Shown here: piece by piece, positions 1 to 8,578 of the stretch
Layout: each line of letters opens with the position of its first letter
How positions within the stretch are numbered: position 1 is the first letter of the stretch
Source: UBA2233 sp002347965 [NCBI: Nitrospirae bacterium UBA2233]
GTDB taxonomy: Bacteria; UBA2233
Direction: 5' to 3'
NCBI GenBank assembly: GCA_002347965.1
Contig: DDYN01000016.1
Coordinates: forward strand, 8,288-71,429
Length of the DNA stretch: 63,142 nt
Notes under the pieces: generated by a model
Told to the model about the DNA's origin: nothing
Seen by the model: the letters and a program-made list of their open reading frames with translations, nothing else
Database searches by the model: none
Position numbers and translations under genes: made by a program

Positions 1-316
1 TGATGTCCGCGTAGCGCAAATCGAGCGTGTTCTTTCCTGGTTTCAGGCTCGACCCATCCACCTTGATCTGGAGGTCTTCTCGAAACAGGAAGGGGAAGAA
101 CGAGCGAGACCCTGCAAAACGAACCTGAACGGCCTTTGGCGGTTCATCCAGTATCGCAAGATTCTGGGGCATGTTCAGGATTTTGATGGGGACATGAAGG
201 ATTACTTCATCCTCCTTCTCGCCCGTCACGAAAAGCCAAAGGGCAAACGCGAGCACGAGCGACAAGATCTTGAGGGCCGCCTTTCCCTTTAGGGGACGGA
301 GAAAGCCTGCTTCCAT
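1..316 (-). CDS. cdaR: CdaR/YbbR-domain protein, N-terminal part (cut by window edge)
   Basis: Only the first 105 codons are inside the window. The reading frame starts at ATG 316 with a short basic N-terminus, then one membrane helix (KILSLVLAFALWLFV), then an extracytoplasmic beta-rich start typical of YbbR repeats. YbbR/CdaR proteins bind the diadenylate cyclase CdaA and tune its activity. The start lies inside the last 28 bases of cdaA, the usual arrangement of this gene pair, so the two are translationally coupled. In related genomes glmM often follows, which would lie outside this window. The call rests on position and the anchor helix more than on the short visible domain. Confidence 0.8.
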   Translation of the reverse strand, partial: MEAGFLRPLKGKAALKILSLVLAFALWLFVTGEKEDEVILHVPIKILNMPQNLAILDEPPKAVQVRFAGSRSFFPFLFREDLQIKVDGSSLKPGKNTLDLRYADI

Positions 317-1104
317 GCCTTCAAATTCCTAACGATCCATTCGATGTAGCGCGCTCTTGTATTCGAAACCTCGAACAGCCCCCTAAGGCGATCCTGGATT
401 TCTATGGGTTCGAGGTCCAAATAAAGCTGCCCGTCCACGGCCAACGAGACAGACCCACGCTCCTCGCTGACAACGAGGACGACGGCATCCGTCTCCTCGG
501 TAACGCCAAGGCCCGCACGGTGCCTCGTTCCAAGTGTCCTGCTAAGCAAAGGGTTCATGCTCAGCGGAAGAAGGCATCCGGCAGACTTGGCACGGCCATG
601 CTGGACAATCAGCGCCCCGTCATGCAAAGGGGAACTGGTGACAAAAATAGCCTGCAAGAGCTCTTTAGAAAGCCTTGCATCCAAGAGGGTCCCCGTATCG
701 ACATAGGTTTTAAGCCCAACGTTGCGCTGAAATACTATTAACGCCCCGATCCTTCTTGCGGCCAGAATCTGGCAAGCAACCACGGCCTCCTCGATTACCT
801 TGCTTTCCTCGGTTTGGCTCATCTCCCCAAAGAACGGGTTCGTCCCGACGCTCATGAGGAGCTTGCGGATATCGTTCTGGAACAAAACGATTATAATGAG
901 GATGAGCGACCTAAGGACATCGTCCAGGACCCAGTTGAGCGTGGGCAGCCTTAAAAGCTGAGAGATGTAGTATAGAATGAAAAGGAAGACGAGCCCCATA
1001 AGCATCTGGACGGCCTTCGTCCCCTTGATCATGTTGAGAACCTGATAGATCAAGAACGCGACGATGCCGATGTCCAGGAGGTCGGGAAAACTCAACCCGA
1101 ACAT
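289..1104 (-). CDS. cdaA: Diadenylate cyclase CdaA (DisA_N domain, membrane-bound)
   Basis: Makes c-di-AMP from two ATP at the inner face of the membrane. The 271-residue protein has three N-terminal membrane helices (residues about 8-85), then the DisA_N cyclase domain with both signature motifs, DGA in SSPLHDGALIV and RHR in LGTRHRAGLG. The frame is open much further upstream, but ATG 1104 is chosen because it has a GGAAGG ribosome site 5 bases before it, starts exactly at the first hydrophobic helix, and overlaps the folP stop by 13 bases. The upstream extension is antisense-like, arginine-rich sequence over folP. Downstream cdaR overlaps it. c-di-AMP usually controls potassium and osmolyte balance; the effector proteins are not in this window. 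Confidence 0.93.
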   Translation of the reverse strand: MFGLSFPDLLDIGIVAFLIYQVLNMIKGTKAVQMLMGLVFLFILYYISQLLRLPTLNWVLDDVLRSLILIIIVLFQNDIRKLLMSVGTNPFFGEMSQTEESKVIEEAVVACQILAARRIGALIVFQRNVGLKTYVDTGTLLDARLSKELLQAIFVTSSPLHDGALIVQHGRAKSAGCLLPLSMNPLLSRTLGTRHRAGLGVTEETDAVVLVVSEERGSVSLAVDGQLYLDLEPIEIQDRLRGLFEVSNTRARYIEWIVRNLKAWKQAFSVP

Positions 1105-1973
1105 GACAGCGCCTTCCAAAGACGGGTTGCTTGGGCCGTCTGTCCAACATTGTGCGTCCTTAACACGCTTGCGCCGCTCTGCAGGGCGTTGATGCCCGCA
1201 ATGACGCTCAAGCGGTCTTTCTCTTCTTCGGAAAGGGGCTTCAGAGCGAAAGCATCCAAAAAGCGTTTTCGACTTACCCCGACAACGATAGGGGCATTCA
1301 GCGGGCCAAGTTGGCCTAGCTCTCGAAGGAGCGTCAGGTTGTCCATGGGTCGCTTGCCAAACCCTATGCCCGGATCGATGAGAATACGTTCTTTTGGAAT
1401 GCCCAGCGCCACGGCATAAGCTATGCGGTTGTGCAAAAAATGGTACACAGTGCGGGTAATATTGTGGTAGCAAGCCAGCGTTTGCATTCGCCCCGGCACC
1501 GCCTGGGCATGCATCAAGATCACAAAAGCGTTGGACTTTGCCAGCGTCCTTCCCATAGAAGGATCCCAGCGTAGCGCGGAGACGTCGTTGACAAGCGAGG
1601 CCCCTCTTTCAATCGCCTCGAGGGCGACGCGCGCCTTAGTAGTATCCACGCTGATTGGCAACGGAAAAGCGGATTTTTGGAGCCTCTCAAGGACGGGAAG
1701 AAGCCTTTTTAACTCTTCATGTTCAGAAACAGGCTTAGCACCAGGCCGGGTGGATTCTGCCCCGACGTCCAAGATATCCGCCCCTTCTTCTAAGAGCCGA
1801 AAGGCATGATCAACGGCCCTACCTGGGTCCAAAAACCTCCCCCCGTCAGAGAAGGAGTCTGGCGTAACGTTAAGAATACCCATCACCAACGACAGCTTGG
1901 CGCTCGAGCGAAAACGCCCTGCCAACGAGACAAGCTGGTTAGCCGATAACCCCTGGAATTTGGTCGGATGCAA
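1092..1973 (-). CDS. folP: Dihydropteroate synthase
   Basis: Joins p-aminobenzoate to 6-hydroxymethyl-dihydropterin diphosphate in folate synthesis. The family motifs are all present: GILNVTPDSFSDGG (pterin and phosphate loop), DVGAESTRPGA, DPGIGFGK and GVSRKRF. Length (about 290 residues) is normal for the TIM-barrel enzyme. The longest frame starts at TTG 1973 and overlaps the end of ftsH by 35 bases; a start slightly further in is possible because the conserved domain begins near residue 30. It sits between ftsH and cdaA, an order common in deltaproteobacteria. Confidence 0.93.
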   Translation of the reverse strand: MHPTKFQGLSANQLVSLAGRFRSSAKLSLVMGILNVTPDSFSDGGRFLDPGRAVDHAFRLLEEGADILDVGAESTRPGAKPVSEHEELKRLLPVLERLQKSAFPLPISVDTTKARVALEAIERGASLVNDVSALRWDPSMGRTLAKSNAFVILMHAQAVPGRMQTLACYHNITRTVYHFLHNRIAYAVALGIPKERILIDPGIGFGKRPMDNLTLLRELGQLGPLNAPIVVGVSRKRFLDAFALKPLSEEEKDRLSVIAGINALQSGASVLRTHNVGQTAQATRLWKALSCSG

Positions 1974-3768
1974 TGGCCCTGCACTCCTCGAGGATTCGAT
2001 CTATATCCTTCGAATCAAGCGTTTCTTTTTCCAGCAGTTCAGAGGCGATCCTCTTTAGGACGTGCAGGTTGTCCGTGATCAGAGTTTTTGCCCTCGAATA
2101 GCAATTGTCCACGATCAAACGGATTTCTCGGTCGATTTCCCTTGCGGTCAGCTCGGAATAGGTAATGTGCCTTGTAATCTCCCGGCCTAAAAAAACCTCC
2201 TCCTCTTTCTCGCCGTAGGTCAACGGACCGAGACGCTCGCTCATCCCCCACTTGCACACCATGTTTCGGGCGACATCCGTAACCCGCTCAAGGTCGCTGC
2301 TAGCCCCTGTCGAAAGTGTCTGGAAAATCGTCTCCTCGGCGATCCGTCCACCTAGAAGAACGCATATATGGGATAGGAGGTCCTCTTTTGTCTTGGAAAA
2401 GGTATCCCCCTCGGGGAGCTGCTGAGTGATCCCCAGCGCCATTCCCCTGGGTATGATGGAAACCTTGTGGACAGGGTCCGAAGCAGGCGTCAGCTTGGCG
2501 ACAAGCGTGTGGCCAGCCTCGTGGTAGGCCGTGTGCTTCCGCTCTTTTTCCGGGATGACGAGGCTTTTGCGCTCGGCTCCCATGTATATCTTGTCCTTGG
2601 CCTCCTCGAAATCCTCCATCGTGACTTTGGGCTTCCCCTTCCTGGCGGCGATTAGCGCGGCCTCGTTGACCATGTTTTCCAAGTCGGCACCGGCAAAGCC
2701 GGGTGTGCCTCTTGCCAGAACTCCGATATCTACATCCGTATCGTAGACAATTCGTTGGATATGAACCCTCAAGATTCCTTCTCTGCCCTTAATGTCCGGC
2801 TTGGGCACGACGATATGCCTATCGAACCTCCCTGGCCTCAAGAGCGCAGGGTCTAACACGTCCGGCCTGTTCGTGGCGGCAATCAAAATAACGCCCTCGT
2901 TTGGCTCGAACCCGTCCATTTCGACCAAAAGCTGGTTGAGCGTTTGCTCACGCTCGTCGTGGCCACCTCCTAGCCCGGCCCCACGATGACGCCCTACGGC
3001 ATCAATTTCGTCTATGAACACAAGGCTAGGGGCAAGCTTCTTTGCCTGGGCGAACAAATCCCTAACCCTGGCTGCACCGACACCGACGAACATTTCGACA
3101 AAATCCGAGCCCGAAATGCTAAGAAATGGGACGTTCGCCTCTCCCGCAATCGCCTTGGCGAGGAGCGTCTTACCCGTGCCGGGGGCGCCCACAAGCAAGA
3201 TTCCTTTAGGCAGGCGTCCTCCCAGCGTTGTGAAGCGTTTTGGGTCTTTCAAAAAATCTACGATCTCTTGGAGGTCGGCTTTTGCCTCTTCAATTCCGGC
3301 GACGTCTTTAAAGCGAACTTTTATCCGGTTCTCCATCATGACGTTTGCCTTACTCTTGCCGAAGCTCAATGCCTTGGATCCACCTACCTGCATCTGGCGC
3401 ATGAAGAAATACCACACCCCGATCAACAAGAGAATGGGCAGCCAAGAGCCCAGCAACGTGATGTACCATGGCGAGTGGCCGTCGGGTTTGACCTCAATCT
3501 GCACGCCCCTGGCCCTTAGGTTAGGAACGAGGTCGTAGCCTTGAGGGGCGTACGCTTGGAAGGTGGCCTCCCCCTTGAGCTTCCCGGAAAGGGCCTGGCC
3601 TTCGATGACGACGCTCTCGACCTCCCCTTTGTCTAGATGATCGAGAAATTCGCTAAACGTCAGTGCTTTTTTTGTGTGCGAAACCTGCTCTGTCAAGTTC
3701 ACGAACACAAGAAGGCTTAGGACGACAAGCAGCACCAAAGCCATGTTTTTGGAAAACTTGGTCAACAC
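1939..3768 (-). CDS. ftsH: ATP-dependent membrane zinc protease FtsH
   Basis: AAA+ protease that extracts and degrades membrane and some soluble proteins (609 residues, normal length). Visible in order: membrane helix about residues 8-24, periplasmic domain, second helix about 101-123, Walker A GAPGTGKT at 194-201, Walker B FIDEID, second region of homology [19 protein letters not shown], and the zinc site HEAGH near residue 418. The start is GTG 3768 with GGGAG just upstream, overlapping the tilS stop. The tilS-ftsH adjacency is widely conserved in bacteria and supports both calls. Confidence 0.97.
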   Translation of the reverse strand: MLTKFSKNMALVLLVVLSLLVFVNLTEQVSHTKKALTFSEFLDHLDKGEVESVVIEGQALSGKLKGEATFQAYAPQGYDLVPNLRARGVQIEVKPDGHSPWYITLLGSWLPILLLIGVWYFFMRQMQVGGSKALSFGKSKANVMMENRIKVRFKDVAGIEEAKADLQEIVDFLKDPKRFTTLGGRLPKGILLVGAPGTGKTLLAKAIAGEANVPFLSISGSDFVEMFVGVGAARVRDLFAQAKKLAPSLVFIDEIDAVGRHRGAGLGGGHDEREQTLNQLLVEMDGFEPNEGVILIAATNRPDVLDPALLRPGRFDRHIVVPKPDIKGREGILRVHIQRIVYDTDVDIGVLARGTPGFAGADLENMVNEAALIAARKGKPKVTMEDFEEAKDKIYMGAERKSLVIPEKERKHTAYHEAGHTLVAKLTPASDPVHKVSIIPRGMALGITQQLPEGDTFSKTKEDLLSHICVLLGGRIAEETIFQTLSTGASSDLERVTDVARNMVCKWGMSERLGPLTYGEKEEEVFLGREITRHITYSELTAREIDREIRLIVDNCYSRAKTLITDNLHVLKRIASELLEKETLDSKDIDRILEECRAIASDQIPGVIG

Positions 3769-5276
3769 GTCTCCCTTGACTGAGTAGGAGGTGGGTTACC
3801 CGTGTCCATATCGCCGCCCGGGGCAGGCCTCGCATGGATTTCCAGAACGGCCTGGGTATCGGGAAGAATCTTAAACGCTTCGGCCCTCTTGAGGCCGATC
3901 ACCCAGACGATCTCGCCTTGGATTTCCAGAACGGGCGTTGTCCAACGCACTCCGGGGTCGACGCGGTAATCCTGGAAAACCTCCTTGATTTTTTTGGTAT
4001 GCCCGCCCATCCCAAGGGGCTTCAGTCGGTCGCCGAACCTTGCGGGCCTCAAAAGAAGTGGAAAAACAATCCTGCGGCTATCAAGGTACGCTATCCACGG
4101 GTTATGCAACACTTCGCCTTCCCGCTCCGCCTTGCTTGCACGGCGCTCCCAAACTTCAAGCTGAATACCCGCTTCGGGGCAATTCACAACCCCATCGCGG
4201 AACACTTTGTAGACCCATGAGAGCGCTTTCGCCCTCTTTGCGACCCTTCCTCTAAGAACAAGCTTACCATAAAACCCGTAGGCATCCAATTTTTGATCGA
4301 AATGAAGACAAAACGTCTTACCCTGTTTCACCCTTTGGACAAGGCTAGTGAGCGTCTTAAGGTTTGATCTAAGCCCAAAGAGCGCCTCGATCAGTAAAAA
4401 AAGCGTGCGTTCTACGAGAGAATCGGGGGCTTGAACAAGCTCGGCCGTTTGCAACACCGCTTCATCCCTCGAGGCGCTGACAAGGCTCCGGCCAAACAGC
4501 TCTTTAGCGTGGGCTTCCAGCCAATCAGCTTCGGCCTCGAGCAGCCGAAAGCTCTTCTTGGCGGCAGAATAAAGGCCGGGGTACGCCTGTATGAGCGCGG
4601 GCAGGACGCGCGCTCGGATCCGATTCCTCACGTAAGCTTCGCTCCGGTTTGTCGCGTCTTCAAAAAAAGGCAGGCCTATTTCGTTGGCGTAGGCTTCGAT
4701 AGCCGACCTTGGCGTCTCGATCAACGGCCGGACGATTTCATCTCCTCGTTTTGCACGAAGAGAGGAAAGACCGCGAGTACCGGACCCTCTTAAAAAAAAC
4801 ATTAGGAACGTTTCAACCCTGTCGTCCAAATGATGGCCAAGAGCGAGCATGGAACCCGGAGCCTGCCTAAGGACATGCCCGAAGAATGAGTAGCGGAGGT
4901 CTCTCAAGGCAGCTTCCTGGCTTTGTCCTGGAAGCAAAGGAGCAAGACGCTCGAGCCCCCGCCATGGAATCCTGAGGCCTTTCGCAATACTCCTTGTAAA
5001 GCGCTCCTCTAGAGGGGCCTCTGGACGCATACGGTGGTTGACGTGAAGAACTCCCAAGGGGACGTTCAGCATCGGAGCGAGCCTGGAGAGGCAAAAAAGC
5101 AGAACCGTAGAATCGACCCCGCCGGAACAGCCGACAAAAAGACGGCTCGCCCCAAAGATCATCCCTTGGGACTGCAATACCGCCAAGATTTCACGTTCAA
5201 GAAAAGCAAGCGGCCCTCCTCGCCTGCCAGAAAGGCATTCGAGGAAAAGGGCCGCTTTTTTGGACGCATCCACCAT
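3762..5276 (-). CDS. tilS: tRNA(Ile2) lysidine synthetase TilS
   Basis: Converts the wobble cytidine of the CAU-anticodon isoleucine tRNA to lysidine, using ATP and lysine, so that it reads AUA. The N-terminal PP-loop ATPase motif SGGVDS is at residues 51-56, and the downstream segments GHHLDDRVETFLM and FFEDATN are typical of the family. The 504-residue length includes the C-terminal TilS substrate-binding domains (ending with PLGMGGHTKKIKEVFQD-like sequence). A CAU tRNA gene lies 18 bases upstream on the same strand, see the separate finding. Confidence 0.93.
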   Translation of the reverse strand: MVDASKKAALFLECLSGRRGGPLAFLEREILAVLQSQGMIFGASRLFVGCSGGVDSTVLLFCLSRLAPMLNVPLGVLHVNHRMRPEAPLEERFTRSIAKGLRIPWRGLERLAPLLPGQSQEAALRDLRYSFFGHVLRQAPGSMLALGHHLDDRVETFLMFFLRGSGTRGLSSLRAKRGDEIVRPLIETPRSAIEAYANEIGLPFFEDATNRSEAYVRNRIRARVLPALIQAYPGLYSAAKKSFRLLEAEADWLEAHAKELFGRSLVSASRDEAVLQTAELVQAPDSLVERTLFLLIEALFGLRSNLKTLTSLVQRVKQGKTFCLHFDQKLDAYGFYGKLVLRGRVAKRAKALSWVYKVFRDGVVNCPEAGIQLEVWERRASKAEREGEVLHNPWIAYLDSRRIVFPLLLRPARFGDRLKPLGMGGHTKKIKEVFQDYRVDPGVRWTTPVLEIQGEIVWVIGLKRAEAFKILPDTQAVLEIHARPAPGGDMDTGNPPPTQSRETC

Positions 5277-5293
5277 CGCATCCTAAAGAACCG

Positions 5294-5370
5294 TGGTGGC
5301 GGTGCAGGGATTCGAACCCCGGACAGCGCGGATATGAGCCGCGTGCTCTGACCAACTGAGCTACACCGCC
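5294..5370 (-). tRNA. tRNA with CAU anticodon (Met elongator or Ile2)
   Basis: The minus strand folds as a full cloverleaf of 74 nt plus an encoded CCA. The acceptor is GGCGGTG/CACCGCC, the D-arm GCTC..GAGC, the anticodon stem CGCGG/CCGCG with loop CTCATAT (CAU at 5336-5334), and the T-arm GGGG..TTCGAAT. CAU can mean elongator methionine, initiator, or lysidine-modified isoleucine. The ordinary Watson-Crick 1-72 pair and A-U-containing D-stem region argue against an initiator. I lean to elongator Met. The position directly before tilS makes Ile2 a real alternative. Confidence 0.93.
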
Positions 5371-5391
5371 AACCGACCTGTCAACACCTCC

Positions 5392-5544
5392 CTATCCGGG
5401 AAGGACCGACAGGATGGTTGCCAGCGAATCAAGCGTTCCCACGCTCGCGCTCGTTAACGCATCCCCGATTCCTGGTACGTCAAGAACGTCGATCATCAGC
5501 TTTAAAAAATCTTCCCACAGGGTAATAACCCATTCGCCAATCAT
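5392..5544 (-). CDS. Small ORF of 50 residues, unknown
   Basis: Unrecognised. The frame ATG 5544 to TAG 5392 has AAAAGGA 7 bases before the start, same strand and tight spacing with the lipoprotein gene upstream and the tRNA downstream. The product begins MIGEWVITLWEDFLKLMIDV and continues with PGIGDAL and a hydrophobic tail ending LATILSVLPG. It is acidic, without cysteine, and amphipathic or weakly membrane-associating. Amino-acid make-up and ribosome site suggest a true gene, but a chance frame of this length is possible. Confidence 0.45.
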   Translation of the reverse strand: MIGEWVITLWEDFLKLMIDVLDVPGIGDALTSASVGTLDSLATILSVLPG

Positions 5545-5568
5545 GCAGTCGTCCTTTTGCCCTGGCCC

Positions 5569-5832
5569 TTAAGGCATAGGGGCTTGCGTCGTTCCGTCAG
5601 CCGGGGGCGTTGTCGGTTCGCTTGGCTCCGCACTCGGGGCTGAAGGCGCCTCCGTTCCGTAGGGAGCCTGGGGCTCGCTCGGCGTTTCCTCCGGGGTCGT
5701 GGGCACAGACTGCTCCGTTCCGGCGGGAGGCTCCTCGGTCTTTTCTTTCTTCTTGCACCCAAGCCCGAGCGTCATGACTAACCCTCCGACTACCACACCC
5801 GACAGGACCTTCTTGAACGTTCCGTGTTTCAT
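5569..5832 (-). CDS. Small proline/threonine-rich lipoprotein
   Basis: An 87-residue protein with a signal peptide (positive MKHGTFKKV, hydrophobic stretch VVVGGLVMTLGL) ending in the lipobox LGLGC, with the lipid-bearing cysteine at residue 26. The mature part is charged KKKEKTEE, then a low-complexity run of Pro, Ala, Thr, Ser and Glu. This is probably a disordered envelope tether; no enzymatic domain. A GGGGGAG ribosome site lies just before the ATG. Its function cannot be inferred. Confidence 0.75.
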   Translation of the reverse strand: MKHGTFKKVLSGVVVGGLVMTLGLGCKKKEKTEEPPAGTEQSVPTTPEETPSEPQAPYGTEAPSAPSAEPSEPTTPPADGTTQAPMP

Positions 5833-5884
5833 TAGCTCCCCCTTTTTAATTTGGGTTGATCAACAACGCACCTCAATTAAGGTT

Positions 5885-6430
5885 CTACCACAAAAATATC
5901 GCACCTGCAAAAACCGTCGTGTACGTACCAAGCGACACTATAGCAGATTTTACAGCGCTTTCCAACCTCAAAATTCGGTTGGTTTCCATCCAGATGGCTT
6001 TGTTGGCACTCCAAGAAAGCCCTGTACCCTCAGGAATCCCGTTGGTGTTCATGAACATCAACGCGGCCAAGTACTCGGCATATTCTTTGGCCAGCTCTTC
6101 GCTCTCGTCGAACGCGTGGTGCTCGCTTAAGTATCCGTGCATTGCCTGGTCTTTTGGGCTGCACATTCCAACGGCCGACGTAACAGTACGGCCGGGCTCG
6201 TTGCTCGAGATCCACGCCGCTACGCAAAACGTAACCGCCCCGGGTTTTAGGTGCCTTACCCCCTCATCGGCGGAGACAACCTGGCATCCGGGCGGGACGA
6301 TGCTCGAGACGGTCACAAGGTTCAAATGGTTTACGCGGGCGTCTTTGAGCGCGAGCTCGAACGAAACGAGCCTCTCTTTGTGAACGCCCACACCGCTCGT
6401 AAAGAACAGTCCTTTAGGAATCAAATCCAT
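5885..6430 (-). CDS. pdaD: Pyruvoyl-dependent arginine decarboxylase
   Basis: Converts arginine to agmatine, the first step to putrescine. These enzymes cut themselves at a Ser-Ser bond to make a pyruvoyl cofactor; the processing motif VTVSSIVPPG is at residues 39-48 with the likely cut before Ser43. ATG 6430 is chosen over the ATG 30 bases upstream because AAGGAA stands 7 bases before it and the family fold starts at IPKGLFFTSGVG. The gene overlaps the agmatinase stop by 17 bases, so the two enzymes of the pathway are co-translated. The C-terminal tail is hydrophobic (TTVFAGAIFLW), longer than the minimal domain. Confidence 0.92.
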   Translation of the reverse strand: MDLIPKGLFFTSGVGVHKERLVSFELALKDARVNHLNLVTVSSIVPPGCQVVSADEGVRHLKPGAVTFCVAAWISSNEPGRTVTSAVGMCSPKDQAMHGYLSEHHAFDESEELAKEYAEYLAALMFMNTNGIPEGTGLSWSANKAIWMETNRILRLESAVKSAIVSLGTYTTVFAGAIFLW

Positions 6431-7364
6431 GCACGCTTCCTTCTTTGTTTCCGACAACAAGGGAGGTTTCTAGAGGAGATGCCCAGCCCATAGAAAGGGC
6501 TATGAGCCCGATCGTCCTGTAAATAAACCTTGCAAGGCTGAACGTAGACGCCTTGGTCGGGCTCAGCGGGGCGTGTTCCACCAAATCGAACCCTACGACA
6601 CGTTTTCTTTTCGTCAGGACTTTGACCATCGCCTCCAGTTCGAACATCGAAAGGCCAAAAGGCTCGGGCGTTCCGACGTCCGGCATCGCAGAGGCATCGA
6701 GGCAGTCCACGTCGATAGAAAGGTACACGTTTTGGGGCAATTTGGAAAGCGCCTCGTCAAGAGCCTTTATGCAACCCTCTGCACCTTTGAGCGTGTGCGC
6801 ATACGCCACAGATAGGCTTTTTTGCTCGATAAGGCGTGCCTCTTCCTCGCTCAAGCTCCGAATGCCGAATTGTGCGATAGGAAACGCATCGAGCAGCCTT
6901 CTGGATACACAGGCGTGCGAAAACCGAAGACCCTGGTAGGAATCCCGCAGGTCGGCGTGAGCGTCAAAAAGCACCACCCCAAGATCGTCGTAGGCCTCGG
7001 CAACCAAGGGCACCAAGGCGAGCGAAACCGAGTGTTCTCCGCCGATGAGGACGGGCACTTGGCTCAAGGGGTCAAACTCCCGACGGAAAAACCCCCGGTA
7101 GGCCTCGATCACGGACTCTGGGTCGTCCGAAGGAAGGTTTGGGTACCAGATTTCAGCCGTACGAATCCCTGCCCGGACGGGCGAAAAGCGAAGCTTCTCG
7201 TCGTAGTGCTCTAACTGCTCACTGGCTGCGAGAATCTCTCTTGGGGCCAGCGCCGTCCCCTTTAAATAGCAGGCAGTCCTTTCGTAAGGACACGAAAGAA
7301 TCACAAACCGCGCGTTTGCGCCGTCATCCCTTAAGCCTTCCCCAAGAAACGCCAACGATGTCAT
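6414..7364 (-). CDS. speB: Agmatinase (ureohydrolase family)
   Basis: Hydrolyses agmatine to putrescine and urea with two manganese ions. The metal-binding motifs are intact: GGEHS (about residue 108), DAHADLRD (about 133) and SIDVDCLD (about 220). The length of 316 residues is normal. It is followed by the pyruvoyl arginine decarboxylase, which supplies its substrate, so arginase or guanidinobutyrase activity is less likely. Confidence 0.92.
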   Translation of the reverse strand: MTSLAFLGEGLRDDGANARFVILSCPYERTACYLKGTALAPREILAASEQLEHYDEKLRFSPVRAGIRTAEIWYPNLPSDDPESVIEAYRGFFRREFDPLSQVPVLIGGEHSVSLALVPLVAEAYDDLGVVLFDAHADLRDSYQGLRFSHACVSRRLLDAFPIAQFGIRSLSEEEARLIEQKSLSVAYAHTLKGAEGCIKALDEALSKLPQNVYLSIDVDCLDASAMPDVGTPEPFGLSMFELEAMVKVLTKRKRVVGFDLVEHAPLSPTKASTFSLARFIYRTIGLIALSMGWASPLETSLVVGNKEGSVHGFDS

Positions 7365-7375
7365 CGGGTTGCCGG

Positions 7376-8578
7376 TTATGGCACGTTTCTAGGCAGAACC
7401 TGGAGCTTCTGGACGCTATTGCGATCGCGCTTCACCTGGCCATCTGGGCTTAGGCTACCCATGCTGATCACCTCCAACCAGACGTCTCCTTCTTCGCCAA
7501 CCTGGAAAGAAACGTAAGGTATGGCATCTCTCAAGACAAGCCCGTTCCCCTCAGAGGGAATAGGCCGGCTTTCCTGGGCTGGCTGGGTCAACGAACCTGC
7601 ATTGACATAATGAACCCCAGAGCGATCTTCGAGCCGAAAGTCTCCATCGCCGCCCGAAAACACGACAGAAACCTTGTTCCTTGCAAACAACCCCTCGAGC
7701 CTTCCTGCCATCCCTTCGTCAAGCTCCTCGAGGGGTTGATGCAGGAAAACGAGGACGTATGGCGCCGAGGCGGAACCCTGGAGGTCTTGCTCGAGCCAGC
7801 TTGCCTGAGCCTCGTCCATCTTGAGCGTGTCCAGCACGATCAAGTGCAAAACCCCCCAATCAAAGCTGTGGTAGCCAAAGGTCTTTGGGGTATCCAACGG
7901 ACCCTCGATCAACGGGAAGTAGCGATCGAACGCTTTGGCAGCCTCCCCGCTAGCTTCGTTGGCGCCCTTTAACGGAAAGATCGCCTTTTCTGCGCCAAGA
8001 GACTCCACGCCGTAGAAAAAGTCCCTCCAGGCCGTTTCGGAGTAATCGGGAGGAAGGACGTCGCCCACCAAGAATGCCGCGATCATGTCCCTTTCCGACA
8101 TGATGTCGTCCGATACCCGCCTAAGCAGCGTTGGGTTGCCGTAGCAATCCCCGTACACGCCGATTCTGAAGCTGACCTCCGCCTGGCCTTTCTCTGGAGG
8201 CGTCTTTAGCGAGTAATCGAAAAACCCATAGTCCCGGTCGTCGTTCGGGTCTTTAAGCGTGATCGAGTAGTAATACCGTTCGTCGTCTAAGAGCCCTGGC
8301 AGCGTGATGTGGTGGAGGTCGGAAAGGACGTCTTCCGGCGGGTAGCCGTGCGTGTAGTTCCATCCCGAGTCGAAATGCCCCTCGGTGTCGAACTGCACCC
8401 AACCCAGCATGGGCCGGTTGACTTCGTAGTTCACCGTCACATGCGTGGGCCTTAGGTTGGTAAGGTAAGGCCCCGCCAGGATCTCGTCTTCGTCTATGGC
8501 CCCAAGAGGAGCAACACCCGCAAACAACACCAAAAAAAGGCAGAATACGGCCTTAAGCGCCAACGATCCAGGATGCAT
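7376..8578 (-). CDS. Secreted calcineurin-like phosphoesterase with altered metal ligands
   Basis: Signal peptide at residues 1-27, then a fibronectin-like N-terminal domain (residues about 35-125) and a metallophosphoesterase fold as in purple acid phosphatases. Signature positions are only partly kept. GDCYG and LVGD fit the first two motifs and FLHQP keeps a His. The GNHE motif reads GANE and the final GHxH motif reads GGDGD. Known family members need these ligands for catalysis, so activity as a phosphatase is doubtful. Its stop lies 12 bases before the agmatinase start, and its own start overlaps the end of the Sua5/YciO gene by 26 bases. Confidence 0.75.
   Translation of the reverse strand: MHPGSLALKAVFCLFLVLFAGVAPLGAIDEDEILAGPYLTNLRPTHVTVNYEVNRPMLGWVQFDTEGHFDSGWNYTHGYPPEDVLSDLHHITLPGLLDDERYYYSITLKDPNDDRDYGFFDYSLKTPPEKGQAEVSFRIGVYGDCYGNPTLLRRVSDDIMSERDMIAAFLVGDVLPPDYSETAWRDFFYGVESLGAEKAIFPLKGANEASGEAAKAFDRYFPLIEGPLDTPKTFGYHSFDWGVLHLIVLDTLKMDEAQASWLEQDLQGSASAPYVLVFLHQPLEELDEGMAGRLEGLFARNKVSVVFSGGDGDFRLEDRSGVHYVNAGSLTQPAQESRPIPSEGNGLVLRDAIPYVSFQVGEEGDVWLEVISMGSLSPDGQVKRDRNSVQKLQVLPRNVP

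Noticed and set aside
1105-1473. N-terminal extension of the diadenylate cyclase frame
   Set aside because: It is the complement-frame shadow of folP, with Arg/His-rich nonsense and no ribosome site.
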